Source: Pseudomonas sp. W4I3 | GTDB lineage: Bacteria; Pseudomonadota; Gammaproteobacteria; Pseudomonadales; Pseudomonadaceae | DNA: 64,000 nucleotides | Assembly (NCBI RefSeq): GCF_030816195.1 | Contig: NZ_JAUSXS010000001.1 | Coordinates: 5,975,501 to 6,039,500 of the forward strand | Reading direction: 5' to 3' | Shown here: piece after piece, positions 43,477 to 52,610 of the stretch | Position numbering within the stretch: position 1 is the first letter of the stretch | How the letters are laid out: the number at the start of each line of letters is the position of its first letter | The notes under the pieces: model-generated | Database searches by the model: none | What the model saw: only the letters and a program-made list of their open reading frames with translations | Told to the model about the DNA's origin: nothing | Made by a program: the position numbers and the translations under genes

Positions 43477-43505
43477 ATAATATCGCTGTAATAACAAATA
43501 ATCAA
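43477..43505 (-). promoter_or_regulatory. Sigma-70 promoter of the alpha operon
   Basis: On the minus strand, -35 TTGATT (43505-43500) and -10 TATTAT (43482-43477) are separated by exactly 17 bp and lie 60 bp before rpsM. Confidence 0.55.
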
Positions 43506-43529
43506 CCCGGCAGCGCACTAGCTGCCGGG
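43506..43529 (-). terminator. Hairpin between rpmJ and rpsM
   Basis: CCCGGCAGC (43506-43514) pairs with GCTGCCGGG (43521-43529) around GCACTA. On the minus strand TTGATTATTTGTT follows, a broken T run, so termination is probably partial. It separates the spc operon from the alpha promoter. Confidence 0.6.
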
Positions 43530-43546
43530 CTTCAAGCGGATCACAC

Positions 43547-43663
43547 TCAGCCTTGGCGCTGTTTGTGACGCGGTTCCGCGCTGCAAATTACTCGAACAAC
43601 ACCTTCGCGGCGAATAATCTTGCAGTTGCGGCACAGCTTTTTCACCGATGCACGAACTTTCAT
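43547..43663 (-). CDS. rpmJ: 50S ribosomal protein L36 (zinc-binding form)
   Basis: A 38-residue L36, too short for usual cut-offs. Start [15 protein letters not shown], end RHKQRQG. The zinc ligands C11, C14, C27 and H33 are all present, so this is the zinc-containing form. Bacteria with Zur often hold a zinc-free second copy for zinc shortage; none is in this window. It follows secY at the end of the spc operon. Confidence 0.96.
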
Positions 43664-43691
43664 CACCAACTCCTCGAACCTTATGGGGTAC

Positions 43692-45020
43692 TCAGCGCAA
43701 CATGCCGCTGCCGTAGCCCTTCAGGTTGGCTTTCTTCATCAGGGATTCGTACTGGTGCGAAACGAGGTGCGATTGTACTTGGGACATGAAGTCCATCACA
43801 ACCACGACCACGATCAGCAACGAGGTCCCGCCAAGGTAGAACGGAACGTTTGCTGCAACCACCAGGAATTGGGGAAGCAGGCACACGGCCGTCATATATA
43901 GAGCACCGAACAGGGTCAAACGAGTCAGAACGCCATCAATGTAGCGCGCAGACTGCTCACCTGGACGAATACCCGGAATAAAGGCACCGGACTTCTTCAG
44001 GTTTTCCGCTACGTCTTTCGGATTGAACATCAACGCCGTATAGAAGAAGCAGAAGAAAATAATCCCTGCACTAAACAGCAGAATATTCAACGGCTGACCA
44101 GGAGCGATCGACTGAGAGAGGTCCTGCAGCCAGCCCATATTTTCGGACTGACCAAACCAGGTACCCAACGAAGCCGGAAACAGCAAGATGCTGCTCGCGA
44201 AAATTGCCGGAATAACACCGGCCATATTCACCTTCAGCGGCAAGTGGCTGGTCTGCGCAGCAAAAACCTTACGGCCCTGCTGACGCTTGGCGTAGTGAAC
44301 AGCAATACGACGCTGGCCACGCTCAATGAACACCACAAAACCGATAATCGCTACTGCCAGCAAACCGATGGCAACCAGGGCGAAGATATTGATATCACCC
44401 TGACGCGCAGACTCGAAAGACTGCCCGATTGCTCTCGGAAGACCGGCGACGATACCTGCGAAAATCAACATCGAGATACCGTTACCAACACCACGCTCAG
44501 TAATCTGCTCACCCAGCCACATCATGAACATCGCACCAGCCACAAACGTGGATACCGCGACGAAATGGAAGCCAAAGTCACCAGTGAACGCAACGCCCTG
44601 CCCGGCCAGGCCAACGGACATGCCGATAGCTTGAACCAAGGCGAGGACGACAGTGCCGTAGCGGGTGTACTGGCTAATCTTGCGACGGCCAGCTTCACCT
44701 TCCTTCTTCAACTGCTCCAGCTGCGGGCTGACGGCGGTCATCAGTTGCATGATGATCGATGCCGAAATGTACGGCATGATCCCCAGTGCAAAGATGCTCA
44801 TCCGCTCCAGCGCACCGCCGGAAAACATGTTGAACAAGCTAAGAATGGTCCCCTCATTCTGTCGAAACAGGTCTGCGAGTCGGTCCGGGTTGATACCTGG
44901 AACCGGGATGTGTGCGCCTATTCGGTAGACGATAATCGCCAGGAACAGAAAACGCAGACGAGCCCAAAGTTCAGACATACCGCCTTTGCCGAGCGCTGAG
45001 AGAGCACCTTGCTTAGCCAT
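43692..45020 (-). CDS. secY: Protein translocase subunit SecY
   Basis: A 442-residue channel subunit of the SecYEG translocon with ten helices. Conserved parts include [15 protein letters not shown] near the N-terminus, [14 protein letters not shown] in helix 2 (plug region) and the long cytoplasmic loop [19 protein letters not shown]. It moves unfolded proteins across the inner membrane with SecA. Its ATG directly abuts the rplO stop, so it is translationally linked to the ribosomal genes of the spc operon. Confidence 0.97.
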
Positions 45021-45458
45021 TTATTCCTCGAACTTGCCGCCAGCTGCTTCGATAGCCGAACGCGCACCTTTGGTGGCGCCGATTCCCTTGCCGATAGTGA
45101 CAGCGCGAGTCACTTCACCGGACAGCATGATTTTCACACGCTGTACGTTGACGTTGATCACGTTGGCATCTTTCAGGGTCTGCACAGTAACGATGTCGCC
45201 TTCCACTTTGGCCAGCTCGGACAGACGCACTTCTGCGCGGTCCATGGCTTTCAGGGATACGAAACCGAACTTAGGCAGGCGACGATGCAGCGGCTGTTGA
45301 CCGCCTTCAAAGCCTGGAGCAATGGTGCCACCGGAGCGGGAGGTTTGACCTTTGTGGCCACGGCCACCAGTCTTACCCAAACCGCTACCGATACCACGGC
45401 CCGGACGATGCTTTTCGCGACGGGAACCCGGCGCTGGACTCAGATCATTGAGTTTCAT
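45021..45458 (-). CDS. rplO: 50S ribosomal protein L15
   Basis: A 145-residue L15 with the Gly-rich N-terminal arm GRGIGSGLGKTGGRGHKGQ that threads into 23S rRNA. Late-assembly protein of the 50S subunit. It is three bases after rpmD and its stop abuts secY. Confidence 0.97.
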   Translation of the reverse strand: MKLNDLSPAPGSRREKHRPGRGIGSGLGKTGGRGHKGQTSRSGGTIAPGFEGGQQPLHRRLPKFGFVSLKAMDRAEVRLSELAKVEGDIVTVQTLKDANVINVNVQRVKIMLSGEVTRAVTIGKGIGATKGARSAIEAAGGKFEE

Positions 45459-45461
45459 CGA

Positions 45462-45638
45462 TTAACCCTCTACACGCAGCATGTAGTAAGCCTTGTTGAT
45501 CATCCCGCGATTCTCGGGAGTATCCTGGACTTCTACAGTGTGACCGATGCGACGCAGACCCAGACCTTTAACGCACAATTTGTGGTTAGGGATGCGGCCG
45601 GTCATGCTTTTGATCAGCGTTACTTTAACGGTAGCCAT
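45462..45638 (-). CDS. rpmD: 50S ribosomal protein L30
   Basis: A 58-residue L30 (start [16 protein letters not shown], core [14 protein letters not shown], end YYMLRVEG). It binds 23S rRNA near 5S rRNA. Too short for common length filters, but flanked by rpsE (two bases) and rplO (three bases), the standard spc order. Confidence 0.96.
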
Positions 45639-45640
45639 GA

Positions 45641-46141
45641 TCAGAAGATCTCCTTGACAGTCAAGCCGCGCTTGGCAGCAATGGACTCAGGAGATTGCAT
45701 AGCTTTCAGACCCTTGAAAGTGGCGTGAACCACGTTTACCGGGTTAGTCGAGCCATAGCACTTGGCCAGAACGTTCTGAACGCCAGCAACTTCGAGGACA
45801 GCACGCATAGCGCCGCCAGCGATGATACCGGTACCTTCAGAAGCAGGCTGCATGTACACCTTCGAAGCGCCATGGGCGGACTTCATTGCGTACTGCAGAG
45901 TGGTGCCGTTCAGATCAACTTGGATCATGTTGCGACGAGCAGCTTCCATTGCCTTCTGGATCGCGGCAGGCACTTCACGTGACTTGCCACGGCCGAAGCC
46001 AACGCGCCCTTTACCATCACCAACCACGGTCAACGCGGTGAAAGTGAAGATACGGCCGCCCTTGACGGTTTTGGCTACGCGGTTAACTTGAACCAGCTTC
46101 TCAATGTAGCCTTCGTCGCGCTTTTGGTCGTTATTTGACAT
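45641..46141 (-). CDS. rpsE: 30S ribosomal protein S5
   Basis: A 166-residue S5. The double-stranded RNA-binding N-terminal domain has [20 protein letters not shown], where known fidelity and spectinomycin residues lie, and nothing atypical was noticed there. The C-terminal part follows the [12 protein letters not shown] segment. It sits at the back of the 30S subunit near the mRNA entry. Confidence 0.97.
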
Positions 46142-46144
46142 AAC

Positions 46145-46495
46145 TTAGAACTCCAGCCCAGCTTCACGAGCAGCATCAGCCAGCGCTTTAACGCGGCCGT
46201 GGTACTTGAAGCCAGAGCGGTCGAAAGCCACTTGCGAGACGCCCACGGCCTTAGCACGTGTAGCGACCAGCTGGCCAACCTTTGTGGCCGCGTCGATGTT
46301 GCCAGTGGCACCATCACGCAGTTCTTTATCCAAAGTCGAGGCGCTTGCCAGGACTTTGTTGCCGTCGGCCGAGATGACCTGGGCGTAGATATGCTGCGAC
46401 GAGCGGTACACGCAGAGACGCACGACTTCGAGTTCGTGCATTTTCAGGCGTGCTTTGCGAGCGCGACGCAGTCGAGTAACTTTTTTGTCGGTCAT
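46145..46495 (-). CDS. rplR: 50S ribosomal protein L18
   Basis: A 116-residue L18 (start MTDKKVTRLRRARKAR, end ALADAAREAGLEF). It binds 5S rRNA and brings it to the 50S subunit together with L5. It is three bases before rpsE in the spc operon. Confidence 0.97.
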   Translation of the reverse strand: MTDKKVTRLRRARKARLKMHELEVVRLCVYRSSQHIYAQVISADGNKVLASASTLDKELRDGATGNIDAATKVGQLVATRAKAVGVSQVAFDRSGFKYHGRVKALADAAREAGLEF

Positions 46496-46505
46496 TTGCT
46501 ATGCC

Positions 46506-47039
46506 CTACTTCTTCTTGGCTTCTTTACGACGGACGACTTCGTCCGCGTAGCGCACACCTTTGCCTTTGTACGGCTCTGGTGGACGGAAGTCGCGGATCT
46601 CAGCGGCCACCTGACCTACCAGCTGCTTATCGATGCCCTTGATCAGGATATCGGTTTGGCTAGGGGTCTCAGCGGTGATGCCTTCCGGCAGTTCGTAATC
46701 CACTGGGTGCGAGAAGCCAAGGGCAAGGTTCAGAACCGTGCCTTTTGCTTGCGCTTTGTAACCAACACCGACCAGCTGGAGCTTACGCTCGAAGCCTTGG
46801 CTTACGCCTTGGACCATGTTGTTTACCAACGCACGCGTGGTACCGGCCATTGCGCGAGTTTGTTGATCGCCATTGCGAGCAGCGAAACGCAGCTCACCAG
46901 CTTCTTCAACGATCTCAACGGACGAATGGATGTTCAGTTCAAGAGTGCCCTTGGCACCCTTCACCGAAAGCTGTTGGCCTGCGAATTTGACTTCGACACC
47001 GGCTGGCAGCTTAACGGGGTTCTTAGCGACGCGAGACAT
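46506..47039 (-). CDS. rplF: 50S ribosomal protein L6
   Basis: A 177-residue L6 made of two similar domains (start MSRVAKNPVKLPAGVEV, end PYKGKGVRYADEVVRRKEAKKK). It lies at the base of the L7/L12 stalk near the sarcin-ricin loop where elongation factors bind. Standard position between rpsH and rplR. Confidence 0.97.
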   Translation of the reverse strand: MSRVAKNPVKLPAGVEVKFAGQQLSVKGAKGTLELNIHSSVEIVEEAGELRFAARNGDQQTRAMAGTTRALVNNMVQGVSQGFERKLQLVGVGYKAQAKGTVLNLALGFSHPVDYELPEGITAETPSQTDILIKGIDKQLVGQVAAEIRDFRPPEPYKGKGVRYADEVVRRKEAKKK

Positions 47040-47051
47040 GCTTATCCCCCC

Positions 47052-47444
47052 TTAGAACACAGTGCAAAGAACTTCGCCGCCGACACCGGCAGCGCGCGCA
47101 GCACGATCCGTCATCACACCTTTGTTGGTGGAGACGATAGACACGCCCAGACCGCCACGAACTTTCGGCAGATCTTCAGCGGACTTGTACTGACGCAGGC
47201 CTGGACGGCTAACGCGCTTCACTTCCTCGATGACCGAACGGCCTTCGAAGTACTTCAGCTCGATGGACAGCAACGGCTTGATTTCGCTGCTGATCTGATA
47301 ACCCGCAATGTAGCCTTCGTCTTTCAGGACTTTGGCAACAGCTACCTTCAACTTGGAAGATGGCATGCTTACGACGGACTTTTCAGCCATCTGGGCATTA
47401 CGGATACGAGTTAGCATGTCCGCTAACGGGTCCTGCATACTCAT
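47052..47444 (-). CDS. rpsH: 30S ribosomal protein S8
   Basis: A 130-residue S8 (start MSMQDPLADMLTRIRNAQ, end VGGEVLCTVF). It is a primary 16S rRNA binder and, in E. coli, the translational repressor of the spc operon. The unusually wide gap of 208 bp before it contains a strong hairpin. Confidence 0.97.
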   Translation of the reverse strand: MSMQDPLADMLTRIRNAQMAEKSVVSMPSSKLKVAVAKVLKDEGYIAGYQISSEIKPLLSIELKYFEGRSVIEEVKRVSRPGLRQYKSAEDLPKVRGGLGVSIVSTNKGVMTDRAARAAGVGGEVLCTVF

Positions 47445-47565
47445 GGGCTAGACGCTCCTAATACACAAAAAATTAGCCTTGCGGCTATATATGTCGCCGA
47501 GAATCTCCGAGCATAAAAACACGGGCTCAGGCGAGCCGCGTATTTTAGACACACTCCGGAAATGA

Positions 47566-47589
47566 AACAAGCCCCAAAAGGGGCTTGTT
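47566..47589 (-). repeat. Hairpin inside the spc operon between rpsN and rpsH
   Basis: AACAAGCCCC (47566-47575) and GGGGCTTGTT (47580-47589) form a perfect 10-bp stem with a 4-nt loop. On the minus strand GTTTCATTT follows, a weak T run. It lies in the 207-bp gap between two genes that are usually close, and could be a partial terminator or a processing site. Confidence 0.65.
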
Positions 47590-47652
47590 CCAGATTCAAG
47601 GTCACCGGCGGTCAGTATCTTGCGATACCAACCACCTTGACTCTGAAAGTAC

Positions 47653-47958
47653 TTACCAGCTGGCTTTAACCAGACCTGGTACGTCACCACGCATTGCCGC
47701 TTCACGCAGCTTGTTACGGCCGAGGCCGAACTTGCGGTAAACGCCGTGTGGACGACCGGTCAGGCGGCAGCGGTTACGCATGCGCGAGGCGCTTGCGTCA
47801 CGTGGCTGCTTCTGCAGAGCAACTGTAGCTTCCCAACGCGCTTCTGGACTTGCGTTCAGATCGACGATGATTGCTTTCAGTGCTGCACGCTTCTTGGCGT
47901 ACTTGGCAACCGTGAGCTGACGCTTCAGCTCGCGGTTTTTCATGCTCATCTTGGCCAT
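47653..47958 (-). CDS. rpsN: 30S ribosomal protein S14 (long, zinc-free form)
   Basis: A 101-residue S14, the long form without the CxxC zinc pairs (start MAKMSMKNRELKRQ, core RDASASRMRNRCRLTGRPHG). It assembles into the 30S head. The start at 47958 was chosen over a longer frame because it matches family length and lies 13 bases after rplE. Confidence 0.96.
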   Translation of the reverse strand: MAKMSMKNRELKRQLTVAKYAKKRAALKAIIVDLNASPEARWEATVALQKQPRDASASRMRNRCRLTGRPHGVYRKFGLGRNKLREAAMRGDVPGLVKASW

Positions 47959-47971
47959 GGTCCTACTCCAA

Positions 47972-48511
47972 TCAGTTGCGGAACGGGAATTTGAAAGCAC
48001 GCAACAGGGCGCGACCTTCATCATCGTTCTTGGCAGTGGTGGTCAGGGTGATGTCCAGACCGCGGAGAGCATCGATCTTGTCGTAGTCGATTTCCGGGAA
48101 GATGATCTGCTCTTTCACGCCCATGCTGTAGTTACCACGACCATCGAAGGACTTGGCATTCAGGCCGCGGAAGTCGCGAACCCGAGGCAGGGAGATCGAC
48201 AGCAGACGATCCAGGAATTCGTACATACGCTCACGGCGCAGAGTCACTTTGACGCCGATCGGCCAGCCTTCGCGGACTTTAAAGCCAGCGATGGATTTCC
48301 GAGCGTAAGTCACAACGACTTTTTGACCGGTGATCTTTTCCAGGTCAGCAACAGCGTGCTCGATGACTTTTTTGTCACCGACCGCTTCGCCCAAACCCAT
48401 GTTCAGGGTGATTTTGGTAACGCGTGGAACTTCCATCACGTTCGAAAGCTTAAGTTCTTCCTTAAGTTTCGGTGCGATTTCTTTCCAGTAAATCTCTTTT
48501 AGTCGTGCCAT
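47972..48511 (-). CDS. rplE: 50S ribosomal protein L5
   Basis: A 179-residue L5 (start MARLKEIYWKEIAPKL, conserved VTLRRERMYEFLDRLL, end ALLRAFKFPFRN). It binds 5S rRNA and forms an intersubunit bridge with S13. Standard spc position. Confidence 0.97.
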   Translation of the reverse strand: MARLKEIYWKEIAPKLKEELKLSNVMEVPRVTKITLNMGLGEAVGDKKVIEHAVADLEKITGQKVVVTYARKSIAGFKVREGWPIGVKVTLRRERMYEFLDRLLSISLPRVRDFRGLNAKSFDGRGNYSMGVKEQIIFPEIDYDKIDALRGLDITLTTTAKNDDEGRALLRAFKFPFRN

Positions 48512-48531
48512 GGTCTTCTACCTAGCAGTGT

Positions 48532-48846
48532 TCAAGCATCAACCGCTTTTTGGGTCGACTTGAAGACACGAATTTTCTTGCCATCTTCTACTTTGAAACC
48601 AACGCGGTCAGCCTTGTTGGTTTCGCCGTTGAAAATGGCGACGTTAGAAGCGTCCAGCGGAGCTTCTTTTTCGACGATACCGCCCTGCACGCCCGACATC
48701 GGGTTAGGCTTGGTATGACGCTTGACCAGGTTCAGACCGCCGATAACCAGACGGTTATTAGCGAGAACCTTAAGCACCTTACCGCGCTTACCTTTGTCTT
48801 TGCCGGCGATCACGATGATCTCGTCGTCACGACGAATCTTTTGCAT
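48532..48846 (-). CDS. rplX: 50S ribosomal protein L24
   Basis: A 104-residue L24 with the KOW motif at the start (DDEIIVIAGKDKGKRGKVLK). It is one of the first proteins to bind 23S rRNA in 50S assembly and lies near the exit tunnel. Confidence 0.97.
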   Translation of the reverse strand: MQKIRRDDEIIVIAGKDKGKRGKVLKVLANNRLVIGGLNLVKRHTKPNPMSGVQGGIVEKEAPLDASNVAIFNGETNKADRVGFKVEDGKKIRVFKSTQKAVDA

Positions 48847-48857
48847 GTCGGATCTCC

Positions 48858-49226
48858 TTACAGCACTTCTGGGGCGAGCGAGACGATCTTCATGAACTTC
48901 TCAGTACGAAGTTCACGGGTCACTGGCCCAAAGATACGGGTGCCGATAGGCTCTTGCTTGTTGTTCAGAAGAACAGCAGCGTTGCCATCAAAGCGGATAA
49001 TGGAGCCATCAGCACGACGTACGCCGTGACGAGTGCGGACTACAACAGCAGTCATCACTTGGCCTTTTTTCACTTTACCGCGAGGAATTGCTTCCTTCAC
49101 GGTAACCTTGATGATGTCACCGATACCAGCGTAACGACGATGGGAGCCACCCAGCACCTTGATGCACATAACGCGGCGAGCGCCGCTGTTATCGGCCACA
49201 TCGAGCATGGATTGAGTCTGAATCAT
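48858..49226 (-). CDS. rplN: 50S ribosomal protein L14
   Basis: A 122-residue L14 (start MIQTQSMLDVADNSGARRVM, end MKIVSLAPEVL). It forms an intersubunit bridge with 16S rRNA and is the target of the RsfS silencing factor. It is the first gene of the spc group, 23 bases after rpsQ, without an obvious promoter of its own. Confidence 0.97.
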   Translation of the reverse strand: MIQTQSMLDVADNSGARRVMCIKVLGGSHRRYAGIGDIIKVTVKEAIPRGKVKKGQVMTAVVVRTRHGVRRADGSIIRFDGNAAVLLNNKQEPIGTRIFGPVTRELRTEKFMKIVSLAPEVL

Positions 49227-49249
49227 ATAATTTCTCCGACCCCTAGTCC

Positions 49250-49516
49250 TTAGACTTCCACAGCGCGTTCGAGAACATCAACCAATGCCCAAGACTTGGT
49301 CTTGGCCAGCGGACGAGTTTCACGAATAGTGACTTTGTCGCCGATGTGGCACTGATTGGTTTCGTCGTGCGCGTGCAGCTTAGTCGAACGCTTAACATAT
49401 TTACCGTAGATCGGGTGCTTAACGCGACGCTCGATCAAAACGGTGATGGTTTTGTCCATCTTGTCGCTGACAACACGGCCAGTCAGCGTACGGACAGTCT
49501 TTTCGGCTTCAGCCAT
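49250..49516 (-). CDS. rpsQ: 30S ribosomal protein S17
   Basis: An 88-residue S17 (start MAEAEKTVRTLTGRVVSDKMDK, core HAHDETNQCHIGDKVTI). It binds 16S rRNA early in 30S assembly. The ATG at 49516 was chosen over one two codons upstream because of family length. Last gene of the S10 operon. Confidence 0.96.
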   Translation of the reverse strand: MAEAEKTVRTLTGRVVSDKMDKTITVLIERRVKHPIYGKYVKRSTKLHAHDETNQCHIGDKVTIRETRPLAKTKSWALVDVLERAVEV

Positions 49517-49518
49517 GA

Positions 49519-49710
49519 TCACTTACCTGCCTGCTGGTTGAGCACAGTCTTCACGCGAGCGATGTCACGCTTAACTTGCGAGAGCAGATGAGACTGCCCC
49601 AACTGGCCAGTTGCTTTCTGCATACGCAGATTGAACTGGTCGCGCAGCAGGCCGAGCAGTTGCTCGTTCAGCTGCTGTGCGGATTTTTCACGAAGTTCAT
49701 TCGCTTTCAT
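49519..49710 (-). CDS. rpmC: 50S ribosomal protein L29
   Basis: A 63-residue L29 (start [15 protein letters not shown], end VLNQQAGK), two long helices beside the exit tunnel, where it helps dock the signal recognition particle. Its ATG shares one base with the rplP stop (TGATG), so translation is coupled. Confidence 0.96.
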
Positions 49711-50123
49711 CACATCACCGTCCGTTTAACAAAGGCGGTGGCGAGCGGCAGCTTTGCAGCAGCCAGGGCAAAAGCCTCACGCGCCAGCTCTTCAGTTACA
49801 CCCTCGATTTCATACAGGACTTTGCCTGGCTGAATCTGGGCTACCCAGTATTCCACGTTACCCTTACCTTTACCCATACGAACCTCAAGAGGCTTTTTGG
49901 AGATCGGCTTGTCCGGGAATACACGGATCCAGATCTTGCCGCCACGTTTAACGTGACGGGTCAGAGCACGACGCGCTGACTCGATCTGACGAGCGGTGAG
50001 ACGACCACGAGCTACAGACTTCAGCGCGAACTCGCCGAAGCTGACTTTGCTACCGCGCTGAGCCAGACCACGGTTGTGGCCTGTCATCTGCTTGCGGAAC
50101 TTCGTACGCTTAGGTTGCAACAT
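49710..50123 (-). CDS. rplP: 50S ribosomal protein L16
   Basis: A 137-residue L16 (start [19 protein letters not shown], end [10 protein letters not shown]). It organises the A-site region of 23S rRNA and is needed for peptidyl transfer activity of 50S particles. Standard S10 operon place between rpsC and rpmC. Confidence 0.97.
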
Positions 50124-50135
50124 TTGGCGTACCCC

Positions 50136-50822
50136 TTACTTAGCAGCTTTTTTACGAGGCGCTGGTGCTTGTGGTTTCAGTTCTTCTTGGCGACCACCAA
50201 TTACTTCGCCTTTGAAGATCCAAACCTTTACACCGATCACACCGTAAGTGGTGTGAGCTTCGTAGTTGGCATAGTCGATGTCGGCACGCAGGGTGTGCAG
50301 TGGCACACGACCTTCGCGATACCATTCAGTACGTGCGATTTCAGCACCGCCGAGACGACCGCTCACTTGGATTTTGATGCCTTTGGCACCAATGCGCATG
50401 GCGTTCTGTACAGCGCGCTTCATAGCGCGACGGAACATGACGCGACGCTCCAGCTGCTGAGCTACGCTCTGCGCAACCAGCATACCGTCGAGTTCCGGCT
50501 TGCGGATCTCTTCGATATTGATGTGCACAGGCACACCCATTTGCTTGGTCAGGTCCTGACGCAGTTTCTCAACATCTTCACCTTTCTTCCCGATAACGAT
50601 ACCTGGACGAGCGGTGTGGATGGTGATACGTGCAGTTTGCGCCGGACGATGGATATCGATACGGCTTACGGACGCGCTTTTTAGTTTGTCTTGGAGATAC
50701 TCACGCACCTTCAGATCAGCGAACAAATAGTCCGCATAAGTCCGACCGTCTGCGTACCAGACGGAGGTGTGCTCCTTGACGATTCCCAGGCGAATGCCAA
50801 TGGGATGTACTTTCTGACCCAT
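50136..50822 (-). CDS. rpsC: 30S ribosomal protein S3
   Basis: A 228-residue S3 (start [18 protein letters not shown]). A KH domain with [14 protein letters not shown] follows, and a basic tail ends PAPRKKAAK. It surrounds the mRNA entry tunnel and has helicase activity with S4. The start at 50822 was chosen because the longer frame runs into rplV. Confidence 0.97.
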
Positions 50823-50835
50823 CTCTTCGACTCCG

Positions 50836-51168
50836 TTACTTGTCAGCAACCTTGACAGTGATATGGCAAGACCGCTTGACGATGCGATCAGCACGGCCTT
50901 TGGCACGTGGCATGATGCGCTTCAGCGAACGCCCTTCGTTGACGAAAACGGTGCTGACCTTAAGGTCATCAACGTCTGCGCCTTCGTTATGCTCGGCGTT
51001 GGCTACGGCCGACTCCAGCACTTTCTTCATGATCTCGGCGGCTTTCTTACTGCTGAAAGCCAACAGGTTGAGCGCTTCGCCCACCTTCTTCCCGCGGATC
51101 TGGTCGGCGACCAAGCGGGCTTTCTGGGCGGAGATTCGAGCGCCCGACAACTTAGCGGCTACTTCCAT
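50836..51168 (-). CDS. rplV: 50S ribosomal protein L22
   Basis: A 110-residue L22 (start [21 protein letters not shown], hairpin loop [19 protein letters not shown]). The beta hairpin lines the exit tunnel, where macrolide resistance changes can occur; no such change is obvious. Confidence 0.97.
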
Positions 51169-51179
51169 TTCCTAACCCC

Positions 51180-51455
51180 TTAACGCTTGGCTTTCTTGTC
51201 TGCCACGTGCCCACGATAAGTGCGGGTACCGGCAAACTCGCCCAGTTTGTGGCCGACCATGTCTTCGTTAACGAGAACTGGGACGTGTTGACGACCGTTG
51301 TGTACTGCGATGGTCAGACCGACCATTTGTGGCAGGATCATCGAACGACGCGACCAGGTTTTAACTGGTTTGCGATCGTTCTTTTCCGCCGCCACTTCGA
51401 TCTTCTTCAGTAGGTGAAGATCAATAAAAGGACCTTTTTTCAGAGAACGTGGCAC
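51180..51455 (-). CDS. rpsS: 30S ribosomal protein S19
   Basis: A 91-residue S19 (start MPRSLKKGPFIDLHLL, core RSMILPQMVGLTIAVHNG, end VADKKAKR). It forms a complex with S13 in the 30S head near the A-site tRNA. Standard place after rplB. Confidence 0.97.
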   Translation of the reverse strand: MPRSLKKGPFIDLHLLKKIEVAAEKNDRKPVKTWSRRSMILPQMVGLTIAVHNGRQHVPVLVNEDMVGHKLGEFAGTRTYRGHVADKKAKR

Positions 51456-51471
51456 TGTCGTATCCCTCTAT

Positions 51472-52296
51472 TTACTTGCGACGACGGACGATCATTTTGT
51501 CGGTACGCTTATTACCACGAGTCTTCGCGCCCTTAGTCGGGAAGCCCCATGGCGATACCGGATGACGACCACCAGAGGTACGACCTTCACCACCACCGTG
51601 TGGGTGGTCAACCGGGTTCATGGCAACACCACGAACGGTTGGGCGAACGCCACGCCAGCGTTTGGCACCAGCTTTACCCAGCGAACGCAGGCTGTGCTCG
51701 GAGTTCGAGACTTCGCCCAGGGTCGCACGGCATTCAGCCAGCACTTTACGCATCTCACCAGAACGCAGACGCAGGGTCACGTAGACGCCTTCACGAGCGA
51801 TCAGCTGAGCCGAAGCACCAGCGGAACGAGCGATTTGCGCGCCTTTACCTGGCTTCAATTCGATGCCGTGTACGGTGCTACCAACTGGAATGTTGCGCAG
51901 TTGCAGAGCGTTGCCCGGCTTGATCGGTGCCAAGGCACCTGCGATCAGCTGGTCGCCAGCGCTCACGCCTTTAGGGGCGATGATGTAGCGACGCTCGCCA
52001 TCTGCGTACAGCAGCAGAGCGATGTGAGCAGTACGGTTTGGATCGTATTCAATACGCTCGACAGTGGCGGAGATGCCATCTTTGTCGTTGCGACGGAAAT
52101 CGACCAGACGATAATGCTGCTTATGGCCACCACCGATGTGACGAGTGGTAATACGACCATTGTTGTTACGACCACCAGTCTTCGATTTCTTCTCGAGCAG
52201 CGGTGCGTGAGGAGCGCCTTTATGCAGCTCCTGGTTGACCACCTTGACCACAAAACGGCGGCCAGGGGAAGTCGGTTTGCATTTAACGATTGCCAT
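51472..52296 (-). CDS. rplB: 50S ribosomal protein L2
   Basis: A 274-residue L2 (start MAIVKCKPTSPGRRFVVKVV). The conserved VRGVAMNPVDHPHGGGEGR segment carries the His important near the peptidyl transferase centre. It is required for subunit association and peptide bond formation. Normal length and place. Confidence 0.97.
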   Translation of the reverse strand: MAIVKCKPTSPGRRFVVKVVNQELHKGAPHAPLLEKKSKTGGRNNNGRITTRHIGGGHKQHYRLVDFRRNDKDGISATVERIEYDPNRTAHIALLLYADGERRYIIAPKGVSAGDQLIAGALAPIKPGNALQLRNIPVGSTVHGIELKPGKGAQIARSAGASAQLIAREGVYVTLRLRSGEMRKVLAECRATLGEVSNSEHSLRSLGKAGAKRWRGVRPTVRGVAMNPVDHPHGGGEGRTSGGRHPVSPWGFPTKGAKTRGNKRTDKMIVRRRK

Positions 52297-52310
52297 GATG
52301 CACCCCTTCC

Positions 52311-52610
52311 TTACTCAGCACTGCTGCTGAAATCGAGATCTTGGCCTGGCTGAAGGGAGATAACTGCCTTCTTCCAGTCATTACGCTTGCCCAGACCGCG
52401 AGCAGTGCGCTTGCTCTTACCCAGAACATTCAGGGTAGTAACACGCTCTACTTTCACGCTGAACAGGCTTTCGACGGCCTTCTTGATTTCCAGCTTGGTT
52501 GCGTCAGTTGCAACCTTGAAAACGAACTGGCCTTTCTTGTCAGCCAGAACCGTAGCCTTTTCGGAAACGTGCGGGCCAAGCAGAACTTTAAATACGCGTT
52601 CCTGGTTCAT
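52311..52610 (-). CDS. rplW: 50S ribosomal protein L23
   Basis: A 99-residue L23 (start [19 protein letters not shown], core [17 protein letters not shown]). It surrounds the tunnel exit and is the docking site of trigger factor and SRP. Its start overlaps the rplD stop by four bases, so translation is coupled. Confidence 0.97.
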
